Assembly (NCBI GenBank): GCA_017505635.1
Contig: JAFVOU010000015.1
Span: 1-64,000 of the forward strand
From: Oscillospiraceae bacterium
Lineage (GTDB): Bacteria; Bacillota; Clostridia; Oscillospirales; Ruminococcaceae
Length of the DNA stretch: 64,000 bases
Direction of reading: 5' to 3'
Shown here piece by piece: positions 26,396 to 34,769 of this stretch. The stretch's first letter is position 1, and each line of letters starts with the position of its first letter. Under the pieces are notes generated by a model. That model did not search any database. It was not told the DNA's origin and saw only the letters and a program-made list of their open reading frames with translations. The translations under genes and the position numbers were made by a program.

Positions 26396-28381
26396 ATGGC
26401 AAGAAAGTCAGCAGTTTACGGCAACGAAAGTATCAGCAGTCTCAAAGGGGCTGACAGGGTTCGCAAACGCCCTGCGGTTATCTTTGGTTCCGACGGTATT
26501 GAAGGCTGCCAGCATTCGGTTTTTGAAATTCTGTCCAACAGCATCGACGAAGCACGCGAAGGCCACGGCAACAAAATCATTATGACAAAATATGCCGACG
26601 GTTCTATCGAAGTTGAAGACTTTGCCCGTGGTATTCCTGTGGACTACAACAAAAACGAAGACCGCTACAACTGGGAACTTCTTTTCTGCGAAATGTATGC
26701 AGGCGGTAAATACAACAACAACTCAGGGGATAACTACGAATTTTCTCTGGGTTTAAACGGCTTGGGTCTGTGTGCAACACAGTATGCATCCGAATATATG
26801 ACTGTTGACATCATCCGTGACGGTTTTGCCTATCACCTTGATTTTGAAAAAGGCGAAAATGTGGGTGGTCTCAAAAAAGAACCTGCAACCAAAAAGCAGA
26901 CAGGTTCAAAAATCAGATGGAAACCTGACAACACAGTTTTCAGCGATATCAATATTCCTGTGGAATATTTTGAAGAAATATTAAAACGTCAGGCGGTTGT
27001 TAACCCTAACGTTCTCTTTGTCTTTAAAAATCAGAAGGACAAAGGCTTTGAAACAAAGGAATACTACTACGAAAAAGGTATCGTAGACTATGTGGAAGAA
27101 ATCTGCAACGGCGATAATCTCACACAGGTTGTGTCAGCAAGCGAAGAAGCAAGCGGCAAAGACCGTGACGATATGCCGGAATACAAGGTAAAGATGAATG
27201 TTGCGTTTTCTTTCTCCAATAAGGTGCAGAAAATCGAGTACTACCACAACTCCAGCTTCCTTGAATATGGCGGCAGTCCGGAAAAAGCACTTAAATCTGC
27301 TTTTGTAAGTCAGTTTGATGCCTTTGCAAAACAGAAAAACCTTTACAAGAAAAACGAAAGCAAAATTACATTCCAGGATATAGAAGACTGCCTTGTGTTT
27401 GTGTCAAGCGGTTTTTCCACAATGACAAGCTACGAAAACCAGACCAAAAAGGCAATCACTAACAAGTTTATTGCCCAGGCAATGACAGATTTTCTTAAAC
27501 GTACTCTGGAAGTTTACTTTATCGAAAACCCTGACGAAGCAACAAAGGTTGTTCAGCAGGTTATCGTAAACAAACAGTCCCGTGAACAGGCCGAAAAAAC
27601 ACGCATAAGCCTTAAAAAGACTATCAGCGAAAAGATTGACCTTGCAAACCGAGTGCAGAAATTTGTTGACTGCCGCAGCAAGGACGTTGCAAAACGCGAA
27701 GTTTATATTGTGGAAGGCGACTCTGCTCTCGGAGCTTGTAAAACCAGCCGCGATGCAGAATTTCAGGCACTTATGCCGGTAAGAGGCAAAATCCTCAACT
27801 GTCTTAAATGTGATTACGACAGAATATTCAAAAGCGATATCATCACAGACCTTATCAAAGTGCTTGGCTGTGGTGTTGAAAGCCCTGCAAAATATCAGAA
27901 AGCAGGTATCGCTACATTCAATATTGAAAACCTGCGCTGGAACAAGGTTGTTATCTGTACCGATGCTGACGTTGACGGTTTCCAGATAAGAACACTTATC
28001 CTTACAATGCTTTACCGCCTTTGCCCACAGCTTATAGATGACGGATATGTGTATATCGCAGAAAGCCCTCTGTATGAAATCAATACAAAGGATAAAACAT
28101 ATTTTGCATATACAGAGGAAGAAAAGAAAAATATTTTAAGCCGGATTGAAAAACAGAAATTTACAATCCAGCGTTCCAAAGGTCTTGGTGAAAACGAACC
28201 TGAAATGATGTGGATTACCACAATGAACCCCGAAACACGCCGTCTTATAAAGGTGTGCAAGGAGGATGTGGCACGCACACAGGAAATGTTTGAACTGCTG
28301 CTTGGCGATAACCTTGCAGGCAGAAAACAGTATATTCAGGATTTTGGTGCTGATTATCTTGACCAGCTGGATTTATCATAA
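26396..28381 (+). CDS. type IIA topoisomerase B subunit (topoisomerase IV/gyrase-like)
   Basis: The ATPase subunit of a type IIA topoisomerase. The 661-residue protein has the GHKL ATPase motifs EILSNSIDEA, ARGIPVD and GLNGLGLCATQ, and the Toprim motifs EGDSALGAC and DADVDGFQIR. Classical GyrB is usually found beside recF/dnaA, so a ParE-like second enzyme is likely here. Some motifs depart from consensus (GLNGLGL rather than GVNGVG). It is 19 nt before its A subunit. Confidence 0.88.
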   Translation: MARKSAVYGNESISSLKGADRVRKRPAVIFGSDGIEGCQHSVFEILSNSIDEAREGHGNKIIMTKYADGSIEVEDFARGIPVDYNKNEDRYNWELLFCEMYAGGKYNNNSGDNYEFSLGLNGLGLCATQYASEYMTVDIIRDGFAYHLDFEKGENVGGLKKEPATKKQTGSKIRWKPDNTVFSDINIPVEYFEEILKRQAVVNPNVLFVFKNQKDKGFETKEYYYEKGIVDYVEEICNGDNLTQVVSASEEASGKDRDDMPEYKVKMNVAFSFSNKVQKIEYYHNSSFLEYGGSPEKALKSAFVSQFDAFAKQKNLYKKNESKITFQDIEDCLVFVSSGFSTMTSYENQTKKAITNKFIAQAMTDFLKRTLEVYFIENPDEATKVVQQVIVNKQSREQAEKTRISLKKTISEKIDLANRVQKFVDCRSKDVAKREVYIVEGDSALGACKTSRDAEFQALMPVRGKILNCLKCDYDRIFKSDIITDLIKVLGCGVESPAKYQKAGIATFNIENLRWNKVVICTDADVDGFQIRTLILTMLYRLCPQLIDDGYVYIAESPLYEINTKDKTYFAYTEEEKKNILSRIEKQKFTIQRSKGLGENEPEMMWITTMNPETRRLIKVCKEDVARTQEMFELLLGDNLAGRKQYIQDFGADYLDQLDLS

Positions 28382-28400
28382 AGAAAGGACAGTCTGAATT

Positions 28401-30656
28401 ATGGCAAGAAAAACAAAAAAAGAACAGAATATGCCAAAAAGTCAGGGACTGCCTGATAATGTTGAAATACTCTCTGCAGGTGAGGTGCTGGAAAATTCCA
28501 TTACCGATACACTGAGAGAAAACTATATGCCTTATGCGATGAGCGTTATTGTTTCCCGTGCTTTGCCGGAAATTGACGGTTTGAAGCCAAGCCACCGCAA
28601 ACTGCTGTATACGATGTATGATATGGGGTTGCTCAAAGGAGCAAAGACAAAATCTGCCAATATTGTCGGTCAGACAATGCGCCTTAACCCACACGGCGAC
28701 CAGGCAATTTACGAAACAATGGTGCGTCTTGCACGAGGCAATGAAAGCCTGCTTGTACCTTTTGTGGACAGCAAAGGTAACTTTGGCAAGGCTTATTCAA
28801 GGGATATGGCATATGCCGCATCCCGTTACACAGAGGCAAAGCTGGAGCCGATATGTGAAGAACTGTTCCGTGATATAGACAGCGATACAGTGGATTTTGT
28901 GGATAACTACGACTCCACCCGCCAAGAACCTACCTTGCTGCCTACAACGTTTCCAAATATTCTTACAAACAATACCCTTGGCATTGCTGTTGGTATGGCA
29001 TCTTCCATCTGTTCCTTTAACCTTGAAGAAGTGTGCCGCACAACGATTGCACTTATCAGGGATAAAAATCACAATATCAAGGATACACTGCTTGCACCGG
29101 ATTTTGCAGGCGGCGGTATTGTGCTGTACGACCAGAGTGATATCGACCAGATTTACAGCACAGGCCGCGGCAGTGTGCGTGTGCGCAGCAGATGGCAGGC
29201 TGTAAAGGAAGACGGCAAAACAATTATCGAAATAACCGAAATTCCTTCCACAACTACAATAGAAGCAATAATCGATAAAATTGCAGATTTGTCCAAAGCA
29301 GGTAAAATCAACAAGGAAGTTGCAGATATCCGCGATGAGACAGACCTTAAAGGCCTTAAAATTGCAATTGACCTCAAACGCGGTGCAGACCCTGAAAAAA
29401 CAATGCAGAAACTGTTTAAACTCACCCCGCTTGAAGACAGTTTCAGTGCAAACTTCAATGTGCTTATCGCAGGTGCACCAAGAGTTATGGGCATTGGCGA
29501 AATTATTGAAGAATGGGTGGCATTCCGTACCGACTGTGTAAAACGCCGTACTTACCACAACCTTAACATCAAAAAAGACCGTCTGCATCTGGTGCAGGGT
29601 CTTGAATATATCCTGCTTGATATCGACAGGGCAATCGAAATTGTAAGAAATACCGAGGACGAAAAAGAGGTTGTGCCAAACCTTATGATTGGTTTTGGCA
29701 TAGACGAAGTTCAGGCAGAATATGTTGCCGAAATACGTCTGCGTCAGCTTAACCGCAACTATATCCTCAAGCGTATTGAAGAAAAAGACAATCTTATCAA
29801 AGAGATTGCCGAGCTTGAAGATATCCTTAAAAACGATAAAAAGGTTAAAAAAATTATCATTTCCGAACTGGAAAACGTAATCAAAAAGTATTCAAAGCCA
29901 AGAAAAACGCAGATTATGTATGATTCAGTTATGGAAGCAGAAGAGGAAGAAGAGGAAGCAATTCCTGCCTACCCTGTAAATATCTTTGTTACACAGCAGG
30001 GATATGTCAAAAAGATTACGCCTCAGTCTCTGCGTATGAGCGGCGAACACAAGCTTAAGGCTGATGATGTTATTACGCAGCATATCGAGACCACAAATGA
30101 TATTGATTTGCTGTTCTTTACCAGCAAACAGCAGGTTTACAAATGCAAGGCTGCAGTGTTTGATGATACAAAAGCTTCTGTTCTTGGCGAATTTGCACCT
30201 GCAAAACTTGGTATGGACGAGGGCGAAGAAGTAGTAAAAGTTATCCACACAAAAGACTACAAAGGTTTTGTGCTGTTTGCATTTGACAACGGCAAGGCAA
30301 CAAAGGTGCCGCTTAATGCCTACGAAACAAAAACAAACCGCAAAAAGCTTATAAATGCATACTCTGACAAGGCAAAACTTGTCAATATTATCTGCAGCGA
30401 AGAAAATATTGACATTGCATTTATCACATCGGTTAACCGCGCCCTTGTTGTAAACACAAGCCAGATAAGCGAAAAAACCACCAAAAATTCTGCAGGCATT
30501 CAGGTGCAGACACTCAAAAAGAATCAGTACATCAAAATAGTAAAACCTGCGGCTGATGCACAGTTTGCAAATCCTGCAAAATATAAAACCAAAAACATCC
30601 CTGCAGCAGGCAGCTTTTTAAAAGAAGAAGATATAGCACAGCAGCTTACACTGTGA
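28401..30656 (+). CDS. type IIA topoisomerase A subunit (topoisomerase IV/gyrase-like)
   Basis: The DNA-cleaving subunit. The 751-residue protein has the winged-helix breakage domain with YAMSVIVSRALPEIDGLKPSH and the catalytic tyrosine in ASRYTEAKL near residue 142, a coiled-coil (about 340-490) and a C-terminal beta-pinwheel after an acidic linker (AEEEEEEAIP). I see no clear GyrA box, which favours ParC-like decatenase over gyrase. It forms one unit with the B subunit. Confidence 0.88.
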   Translation: MARKTKKEQNMPKSQGLPDNVEILSAGEVLENSITDTLRENYMPYAMSVIVSRALPEIDGLKPSHRKLLYTMYDMGLLKGAKTKSANIVGQTMRLNPHGDQAIYETMVRLARGNESLLVPFVDSKGNFGKAYSRDMAYAASRYTEAKLEPICEELFRDIDSDTVDFVDNYDSTRQEPTLLPTTFPNILTNNTLGIAVGMASSICSFNLEEVCRTTIALIRDKNHNIKDTLLAPDFAGGGIVLYDQSDIDQIYSTGRGSVRVRSRWQAVKEDGKTIIEITEIPSTTTIEAIIDKIADLSKAGKINKEVADIRDETDLKGLKIAIDLKRGADPEKTMQKLFKLTPLEDSFSANFNVLIAGAPRVMGIGEIIEEWVAFRTDCVKRRTYHNLNIKKDRLHLVQGLEYILLDIDRAIEIVRNTEDEKEVVPNLMIGFGIDEVQAEYVAEIRLRQLNRNYILKRIEEKDNLIKEIAELEDILKNDKKVKKIIISELENVIKKYSKPRKTQIMYDSVMEAEEEEEEAIPAYPVNIFVTQQGYVKKITPQSLRMSGEHKLKADDVITQHIETTNDIDLLFFTSKQQVYKCKAAVFDDTKASVLGEFAPAKLGMDEGEEVVKVIHTKDYKGFVLFAFDNGKATKVPLNAYETKTNRKKLINAYSDKAKLVNIICSEENIDIAFITSVNRALVVNTSQISEKTTKNSAGIQVQTLKKNQYIKIVKPAADAQFANPAKYKTKNIPAAGSFLKEEDIAQQLTL

Positions 30657-30704
30657 AAAATGCAGGCGATATGCGGATATTTTAATATATTGTTAAAATT
30701 CTTC

Positions 30705-30733
30705 TTGCATAATTCTGGTTAATATGTTATCAT
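30705..30733 (+). promoter_or_regulatory. sigma-A promoter for secG
   Basis: TTGCAT at 30705-30710 and TATCAT at 30728-30733 are 17 bases apart. Confidence 0.6.
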
Positions 30734-30772
30734 TATTAAGTCATATACCACAAAGGACGGAGGTTGTGTCAG

Positions 30773-31018
30773 ATGAGTATTTTGGAAATTATTGCCGGTG
30801 TACTGCTTATTGTATGCGGCGTTATCATTATAATGCTTGTTATGTCTCAGCAGGCAAAAACAAGCGGTATGTCCGCAATGACAGGCGGCAGCGACGTTTA
30901 CGGCGAAATGCAGTCCAGAACAGCAGACGCTAAACTTGCTAATCTTACAAAATATGTAGCTATCGCATTCGGTGTGCTTACAGTAGCAGTTAACGTTCTT
31001 GCACTTCTTGCAAAATAA
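30773..31018 (+). CDS. secG: preprotein translocase subunit SecG
   Basis: A small SecYEG channel subunit of 81 residues with two transmembrane segments (about 4-23 and 61-79) and the family-typical loop QQAKTSGMSAMTGGSD. The start at 30773 follows GGAGG by 11 nt; a GTG at 30764 would be too close to that site. As in many Firmicutes, it is followed by rnr. Confidence 0.9.
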   Translation: MSILEIIAGVLLIVCGVIIIMLVMSQQAKTSGMSAMTGGSDVYGEMQSRTADAKLANLTKYVAIAFGVLTVAVNVLALLAK

Positions 31019-31031
31019 TCCAACACATAAG

Positions 31032-31060
31032 AACTCGCCCATTTTTGTGGCGAGTTTTTT
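31032..31060 (+). terminator. terminator between secG and rnr
   Basis: AACTCGCC (31032-31039) pairs with GGCGAGTT (31049-31056), followed by a T-run. Confidence 0.85.
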
Positions 31061-31112
31061 GTTATATAAAACACATAATAGCTTTACATACATTTTTTGA
31101 AAGGTAATATAG

Positions 31113-33278
31113 ATGCCGATAAAAGAAAGAATTATAAACGAACTTAAAAGCGGTCCTAAAAAATACAAGGCGTTAAAGACAAAATTCAAGGCGAATAAAA
31201 AGTTTTTTGCTGCTATGGAAGAACTGTATCAGCAGGGTATAATTGACGAGGTTAACGGCCTTATCATTCTGCTTAAAGGCAAAAAAGAAGAAAAGAAACA
31301 GCGCCCAAAAGATGTTTTTGAAGGTACAGTTGTAAAACTTACCGAAAATTACGGATTTGTCCGCGTTGAAGAATTTGACAAAGACGTTTTTGTTGCAGGC
31401 AAATTTATGATGGGCACAGTTGTGGGGGACAGGGTTGAACTTAAAAGAATTCCGTCCAAACGCCATCAGTACGAGGGTGAAATTACAGCAATTATCGAAG
31501 AAAAAACAAATCTTGTTGCAACTGTGGAAAAAGAGCACGGCAACCTTTACGCTGTTCTTCGTGATTGTCCTGTTCTTTATCTGCCAATCGAAAACCGCCG
31601 CCGCACTCTGCAGCGCGGTGATATCATAATTGTAGATATCTACGGACGTGGGCGCAGCCACCGTGCACTCACAGCAAAAATCAAGGAAAATATGGGTCAG
31701 GTAAGCACCAGCGAAAAAGCTGTTGAACTTCTCCTTGCAGAAAAACAGATGACAGCAGATTTTGAACCAAAGGTAGAAGATGAAGTAAACGAAGTTATCA
31801 ACCGCATCAATATGGAAACCGAGTATAAATACCGCAAGGATTTAACCGATAAAATTATATTTACTATCGACTCCGTTTCCACAAAAGATATTGACGATGC
31901 AATTTCCATCGAAAAAACAGAAAACGGCTATAACCTTGGTGTGCACATTGCTGACGTAAGCCATTTTGTAAAACCTGCAAGCTTTGTAAATCAGGCAGCA
32001 TACAACCGCGGTACGTCTGTTTATTTTGGCGACAGCGTTATTCCAATGCTGCCAAAGGCACTTTCCAATGGTGCATGTTCCCTTAACGAAGGTGTGGAAC
32101 GTCTTGCTTTTACCTGCGATATGCAGCTTGATAACGATGGTAATGTAAAAAGTTATCTGTTTTACAAATCTGTTATCAAATCCCGCCTTAAAGGTGTTTA
32201 CAGTGAAATTAATGACATTCTGTTTGAAGATATGGTAAAACCAAAGCTGACAGAAAAATACAGCCTTGATAAACCGAAAAGCGAAACAGGCAGAGTAACG
32301 GCAGAAATCAGACAAAAATACAGCGAAGTTTATGACAGTCTTATACTTATGATGGAACTGTATGAAAAGCTTAATAAAAAACGTATTCAGCGCGGTGCCA
32401 TGGATATCGAAAGTGATGAAGCATACATTATTTTTGATGAGCACAGACGGGTTGCTGATATCAGAAAACGCGAACGCGGTGAAAGTGAAAAGATGATAGA
32501 AGAATTTATGCTGCTTGCCAACGGCTGCAGTGCAAACCTTGCACGCAAGATGGATATTCCTTTTGTCTATCGTGTTCATGAAGAACCGGAAGCAGAAAAA
32601 ATGTACACCTTAAAGGACAATCTGCGTAAATTTGGTCTTAAAATAGAACGAAAACAGGGCGAAAGTCTGCAGAATGCATTTTCACATCTGCTGGATAAAA
32701 CCCGTGGCACAAACCTGCAGCAGTTTGTGCACAGCGGCATACTCCGCGCCCAGAGCAAGGCAAAATATCTGGAGGTTCCGCAGGGACATTTCGGTCTTTC
32801 CCTTGATGACTACGCACATTTTACAAGCCCTATCCGACGTTATCCTGACCTTGCAATTCACCGTATTCTTACAGATGTGGTAAACGGTGTGCCGAAGGAT
32901 AAAATAAAGAAGAAATACGAAAAATTTGCAAAATCTGCGGCAAAACAGTCCTCGGATACCGAACTTAATGCAATGCAGACAGAACGTCAGGCAACAGATA
33001 TATATGTTGCAGAATATATGCAGCAGCATATAGGAGAAGAGTTTGAAGGCACGGTCACAAGTGTTATGAGCTTTGGTGTGTATGTGGCATTGCCAAATAC
33101 AGCCGAAGGTCTTGTGCATGTTTCTCTTATTGATATGATAAATCCGATTCTGCAGGAAGGTTTCCGCCTGTACTGCCCTGTAACAGGAAAACGTTATACA
33201 ATCGGTGACACAGTAAAGGTAAGAGTGCTGGGCACAGATATTCTCAAGGGCAATGTTGACTTTGAATTTGCAGAATAA
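31113..33278 (+). CDS. rnr: ribonuclease R
   Basis: A 3'-5' exoribonuclease that degrades structured RNA. The 721-residue protein has an N-terminal winged-helix-like segment, cold-shock domains (about 65-215), the RNB catalytic domain with TKDIDDAISIEK near 250-261 and SPIRRYPDLAIHR, and a C-terminal S1 domain (EEFEGTVTSVMSFGVYV). smpB and tmRNA, often next, are not found here. Confidence 0.95.
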   Translation: MPIKERIINELKSGPKKYKALKTKFKANKKFFAAMEELYQQGIIDEVNGLIILLKGKKEEKKQRPKDVFEGTVVKLTENYGFVRVEEFDKDVFVAGKFMMGTVVGDRVELKRIPSKRHQYEGEITAIIEEKTNLVATVEKEHGNLYAVLRDCPVLYLPIENRRRTLQRGDIIIVDIYGRGRSHRALTAKIKENMGQVSTSEKAVELLLAEKQMTADFEPKVEDEVNEVINRINMETEYKYRKDLTDKIIFTIDSVSTKDIDDAISIEKTENGYNLGVHIADVSHFVKPASFVNQAAYNRGTSVYFGDSVIPMLPKALSNGACSLNEGVERLAFTCDMQLDNDGNVKSYLFYKSVIKSRLKGVYSEINDILFEDMVKPKLTEKYSLDKPKSETGRVTAEIRQKYSEVYDSLILMMELYEKLNKKRIQRGAMDIESDEAYIIFDEHRRVADIRKRERGESEKMIEEFMLLANGCSANLARKMDIPFVYRVHEEPEAEKMYTLKDNLRKFGLKIERKQGESLQNAFSHLLDKTRGTNLQQFVHSGILRAQSKAKYLEVPQGHFGLSLDDYAHFTSPIRRYPDLAIHRILTDVVNGVPKDKIKKKYEKFAKSAAKQSSDTELNAMQTERQATDIYVAEYMQQHIGEEFEGTVTSVMSFGVYVALPNTAEGLVHVSLIDMINPILQEGFRLYCPVTGKRYTIGDTVKVRVLGTDILKGNVDFEFAE

Positions 33279-33286
33279 TATATACG

Positions 33287-33316
33287 AACCCCGGCAAATC
33301 AGTGCCGGGGTTTTAT
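33287..33316 (+). terminator. terminator after rnr
   Basis: AACCCCGGCA (33287-33296) pairs with TGCCGGGGTT (33303-33312), followed by TT and AT-rich sequence. Confidence 0.85.
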
Positions 33317-33388
33317 CATTATTGGAAAATTTTTGAATATACATATATAAATTACCAATACTTATAAAAACAGAAAGGGTAATTTTTT

Positions 33389-33640
33389 ATGACAGAAATA
33401 TTCAGAAAGAAAAAAAGCGGACAGGATACAGAGATAGAAAATTTAAAAAAAGAGCTGGATAACTGCCGTTTTCTTATGATGCGCAACGAAGTGCATTTCA
33501 ATATGACAGGGGACGAAAACCTTATAGCATCGCACATATATGAGCGGGAATCCCTGCGGTGTCAGTATAACTATCTTATACGTCAGATAAAGGAAAAAGA
33601 AAACATCACAGAACAGCAAAAGATAAAAGTGGGGGAATAG
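33389..33640 (+). CDS. DUF2508 family protein, YaaL-like
   Basis: An 83-residue charged helical protein with the DUF2508 pattern: a helix near 18-36, a HIYERESLRCQYNYLIRQIKE segment at about 48-68 split here for length as HIYERESLRC and QYNYLIRQIKE. Bacillus yaaL stands directly before bofA, exactly as here. Function is unknown. Expression with bofA suggests a link to sporulation but does not prove it. Confidence 0.75.
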   Translation: MTEIFRKKKSGQDTEIENLKKELDNCRFLMMRNEVHFNMTGDENLIASHIYERESLRCQYNYLIRQIKEKENITEQQKIKVGE

Positions 33641-33642
33641 AT

Positions 33643-33900
33643 ATGGCGGCAAAAATACTTATGACAGCACTTTGTATATTATCTCTTGCGGTAGTCTATA
33701 TGTTTACAAAGAGCAGAAAACCGCTTCTGACAGCAGCCAAAAGTGCAGTGTGCGGTATAGCTGCCCTTATGCTTGTAAATATCACATCTGCATCAACCGG
33801 GTGTTATATAGCCGTCAACCATTTTACGGCTTTTGTCGCAACGGTACTGTCGCTGCCGGGTGTTATAGGACTTGTACTGCTTAATCTTGTTTTTATCTGA
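33643..33900 (+). CDS. bofA: pro-sigma-K processing inhibitor BofA family
   Basis: An 85-residue membrane protein. In Bacillus, BofA holds the SpoIVFB protease inactive in the outer forespore membrane until sigma-K is needed. The family-typical C-terminal segment, YIAVNHFTAFVATVLSLPGV, and three hydrophobic stretches are present. It starts 2 nt after the YaaL-like gene. No SpoIVFB or SpoIVFA gene lies in the window. Confidence 0.8.
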   Translation: MAAKILMTALCILSLAVVYMFTKSRKPLLTAAKSAVCGIAALMLVNITSASTGCYIAVNHFTAFVATVLSLPGVIGLVLLNLVFI

Positions 33901-33949
33901 TATTTTCTGTATAATTGTCTTGTCAAATAAAAACACAAGGTGATTATAT

Positions 33950-34597
33950 ATGAAAAAACTTATATGGCCCGGTGCCACTTTACTTACACCTGTACCGCCT
34001 GTTATTGTAACCTGCGGCAGTATGGAAAAACCAAATGCAATAACAATAGGCTGGACAGGTATACTTAACAGTCATCCGCCTAAAACATATATCAGTATCC
34101 GCCCTGAAAGATATTCTTATAATATCATTAAGGAAAGCAGGGAATTTATCATCAATATGCCTACAGCAAAACTGGTAAGGGAAATTGACTGGTGCGGCGT
34201 GCGCAGCGGTGCAAGCGAGGATAAATTCAAGGCTATGAATTTTACCCCATATGCAGTTGAAGGCTTCAACTGCCCTGCAATAGAGGAAATCCCCCTTGCG
34301 CTTACCTGCAAAGTTACCGATATAATCCCTCTTGGCAGCCACGATATGTTTATGGCTGATATTGTGAATGTTGTGGTTAACGAGGATATGCTGGACGAAA
34401 AAGGCCGTCTTGAAATTGAAAAGGCAGGACTTATGGCATATGCCCACGGACAGTATTTTGAGCTTGGCAAAAAAATAGGCAGTTTTGGATTCAGTGTTAA
34501 AAAGCCGGAAAAAAAGGTGAAAAAAGCTGCAAAGTCTGATACTGCAAAAAACAAAGTGTCAAAATCCTATGTCAAGAAAAAAAGGTCGAAAAAATAA
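33950..34597 (+). CDS. flavin reductase-like domain protein
   Basis: A 215-residue protein with the FMN-binding split-barrel of flavin reductase family proteins: PVPPVIVTCGS, NAITIGWTGILNSHPP, YISIRPERYS and EFIINMPT in the first half. Such proteins bind FMN and often supply reduced flavin or act as small oxidoreductases. The last 25 residues are a lysine-rich tail (KKVKKAAKSD, KKKRSKK). It is separated from bofA by 49 nt. Confidence 0.8.
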   Translation: MKKLIWPGATLLTPVPPVIVTCGSMEKPNAITIGWTGILNSHPPKTYISIRPERYSYNIIKESREFIINMPTAKLVREIDWCGVRSGASEDKFKAMNFTPYAVEGFNCPAIEEIPLALTCKVTDIIPLGSHDMFMADIVNVVVNEDMLDEKGRLEIEKAGLMAYAHGQYFELGKKIGSFGFSVKKPEKKVKKAAKSDTAKNKVSKSYVKKKRSKK

Positions 34598-34607
34598 TAT
34601 TTGTAAA

Positions 34608-34635
34608 AAACGGACTTATCAAAGTCCGTTTTTTG
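34608..34635 (+). terminator. terminator after the flavin reductase-like gene
   Basis: AAACGGACTT (34608-34617) pairs with AAGTCCGTTT (34621-34630), with a T-run. Confidence 0.9.
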
Positions 34636-34681
34636 TTTATTGTGCCAAAATTGAATTTGTAGTAGATATTGCCATTGAAAA

Positions 34682-34697
34682 CCACTATATATTGTGT
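34682..34697 (+). promoter_or_regulatory. candidate NrdR box upstream of nrdD
   Basis: CCACTATATATTGTGT resembles the 16-bp NrdR box consensus (near ACACTATATATAGTGT). NrdR represses ribonucleotide reductase genes and usually binds two boxes; a second, much weaker match lies around 34717-34732. No nrdR gene is in the window. Confidence 0.6.
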
Positions 34698-34769
34698 TAA
34701 ACTAAAAAAGTAATTTTCGATATACAGTATGTATTTTACATATAACACAGATAAAAGGAGAAACACAAT

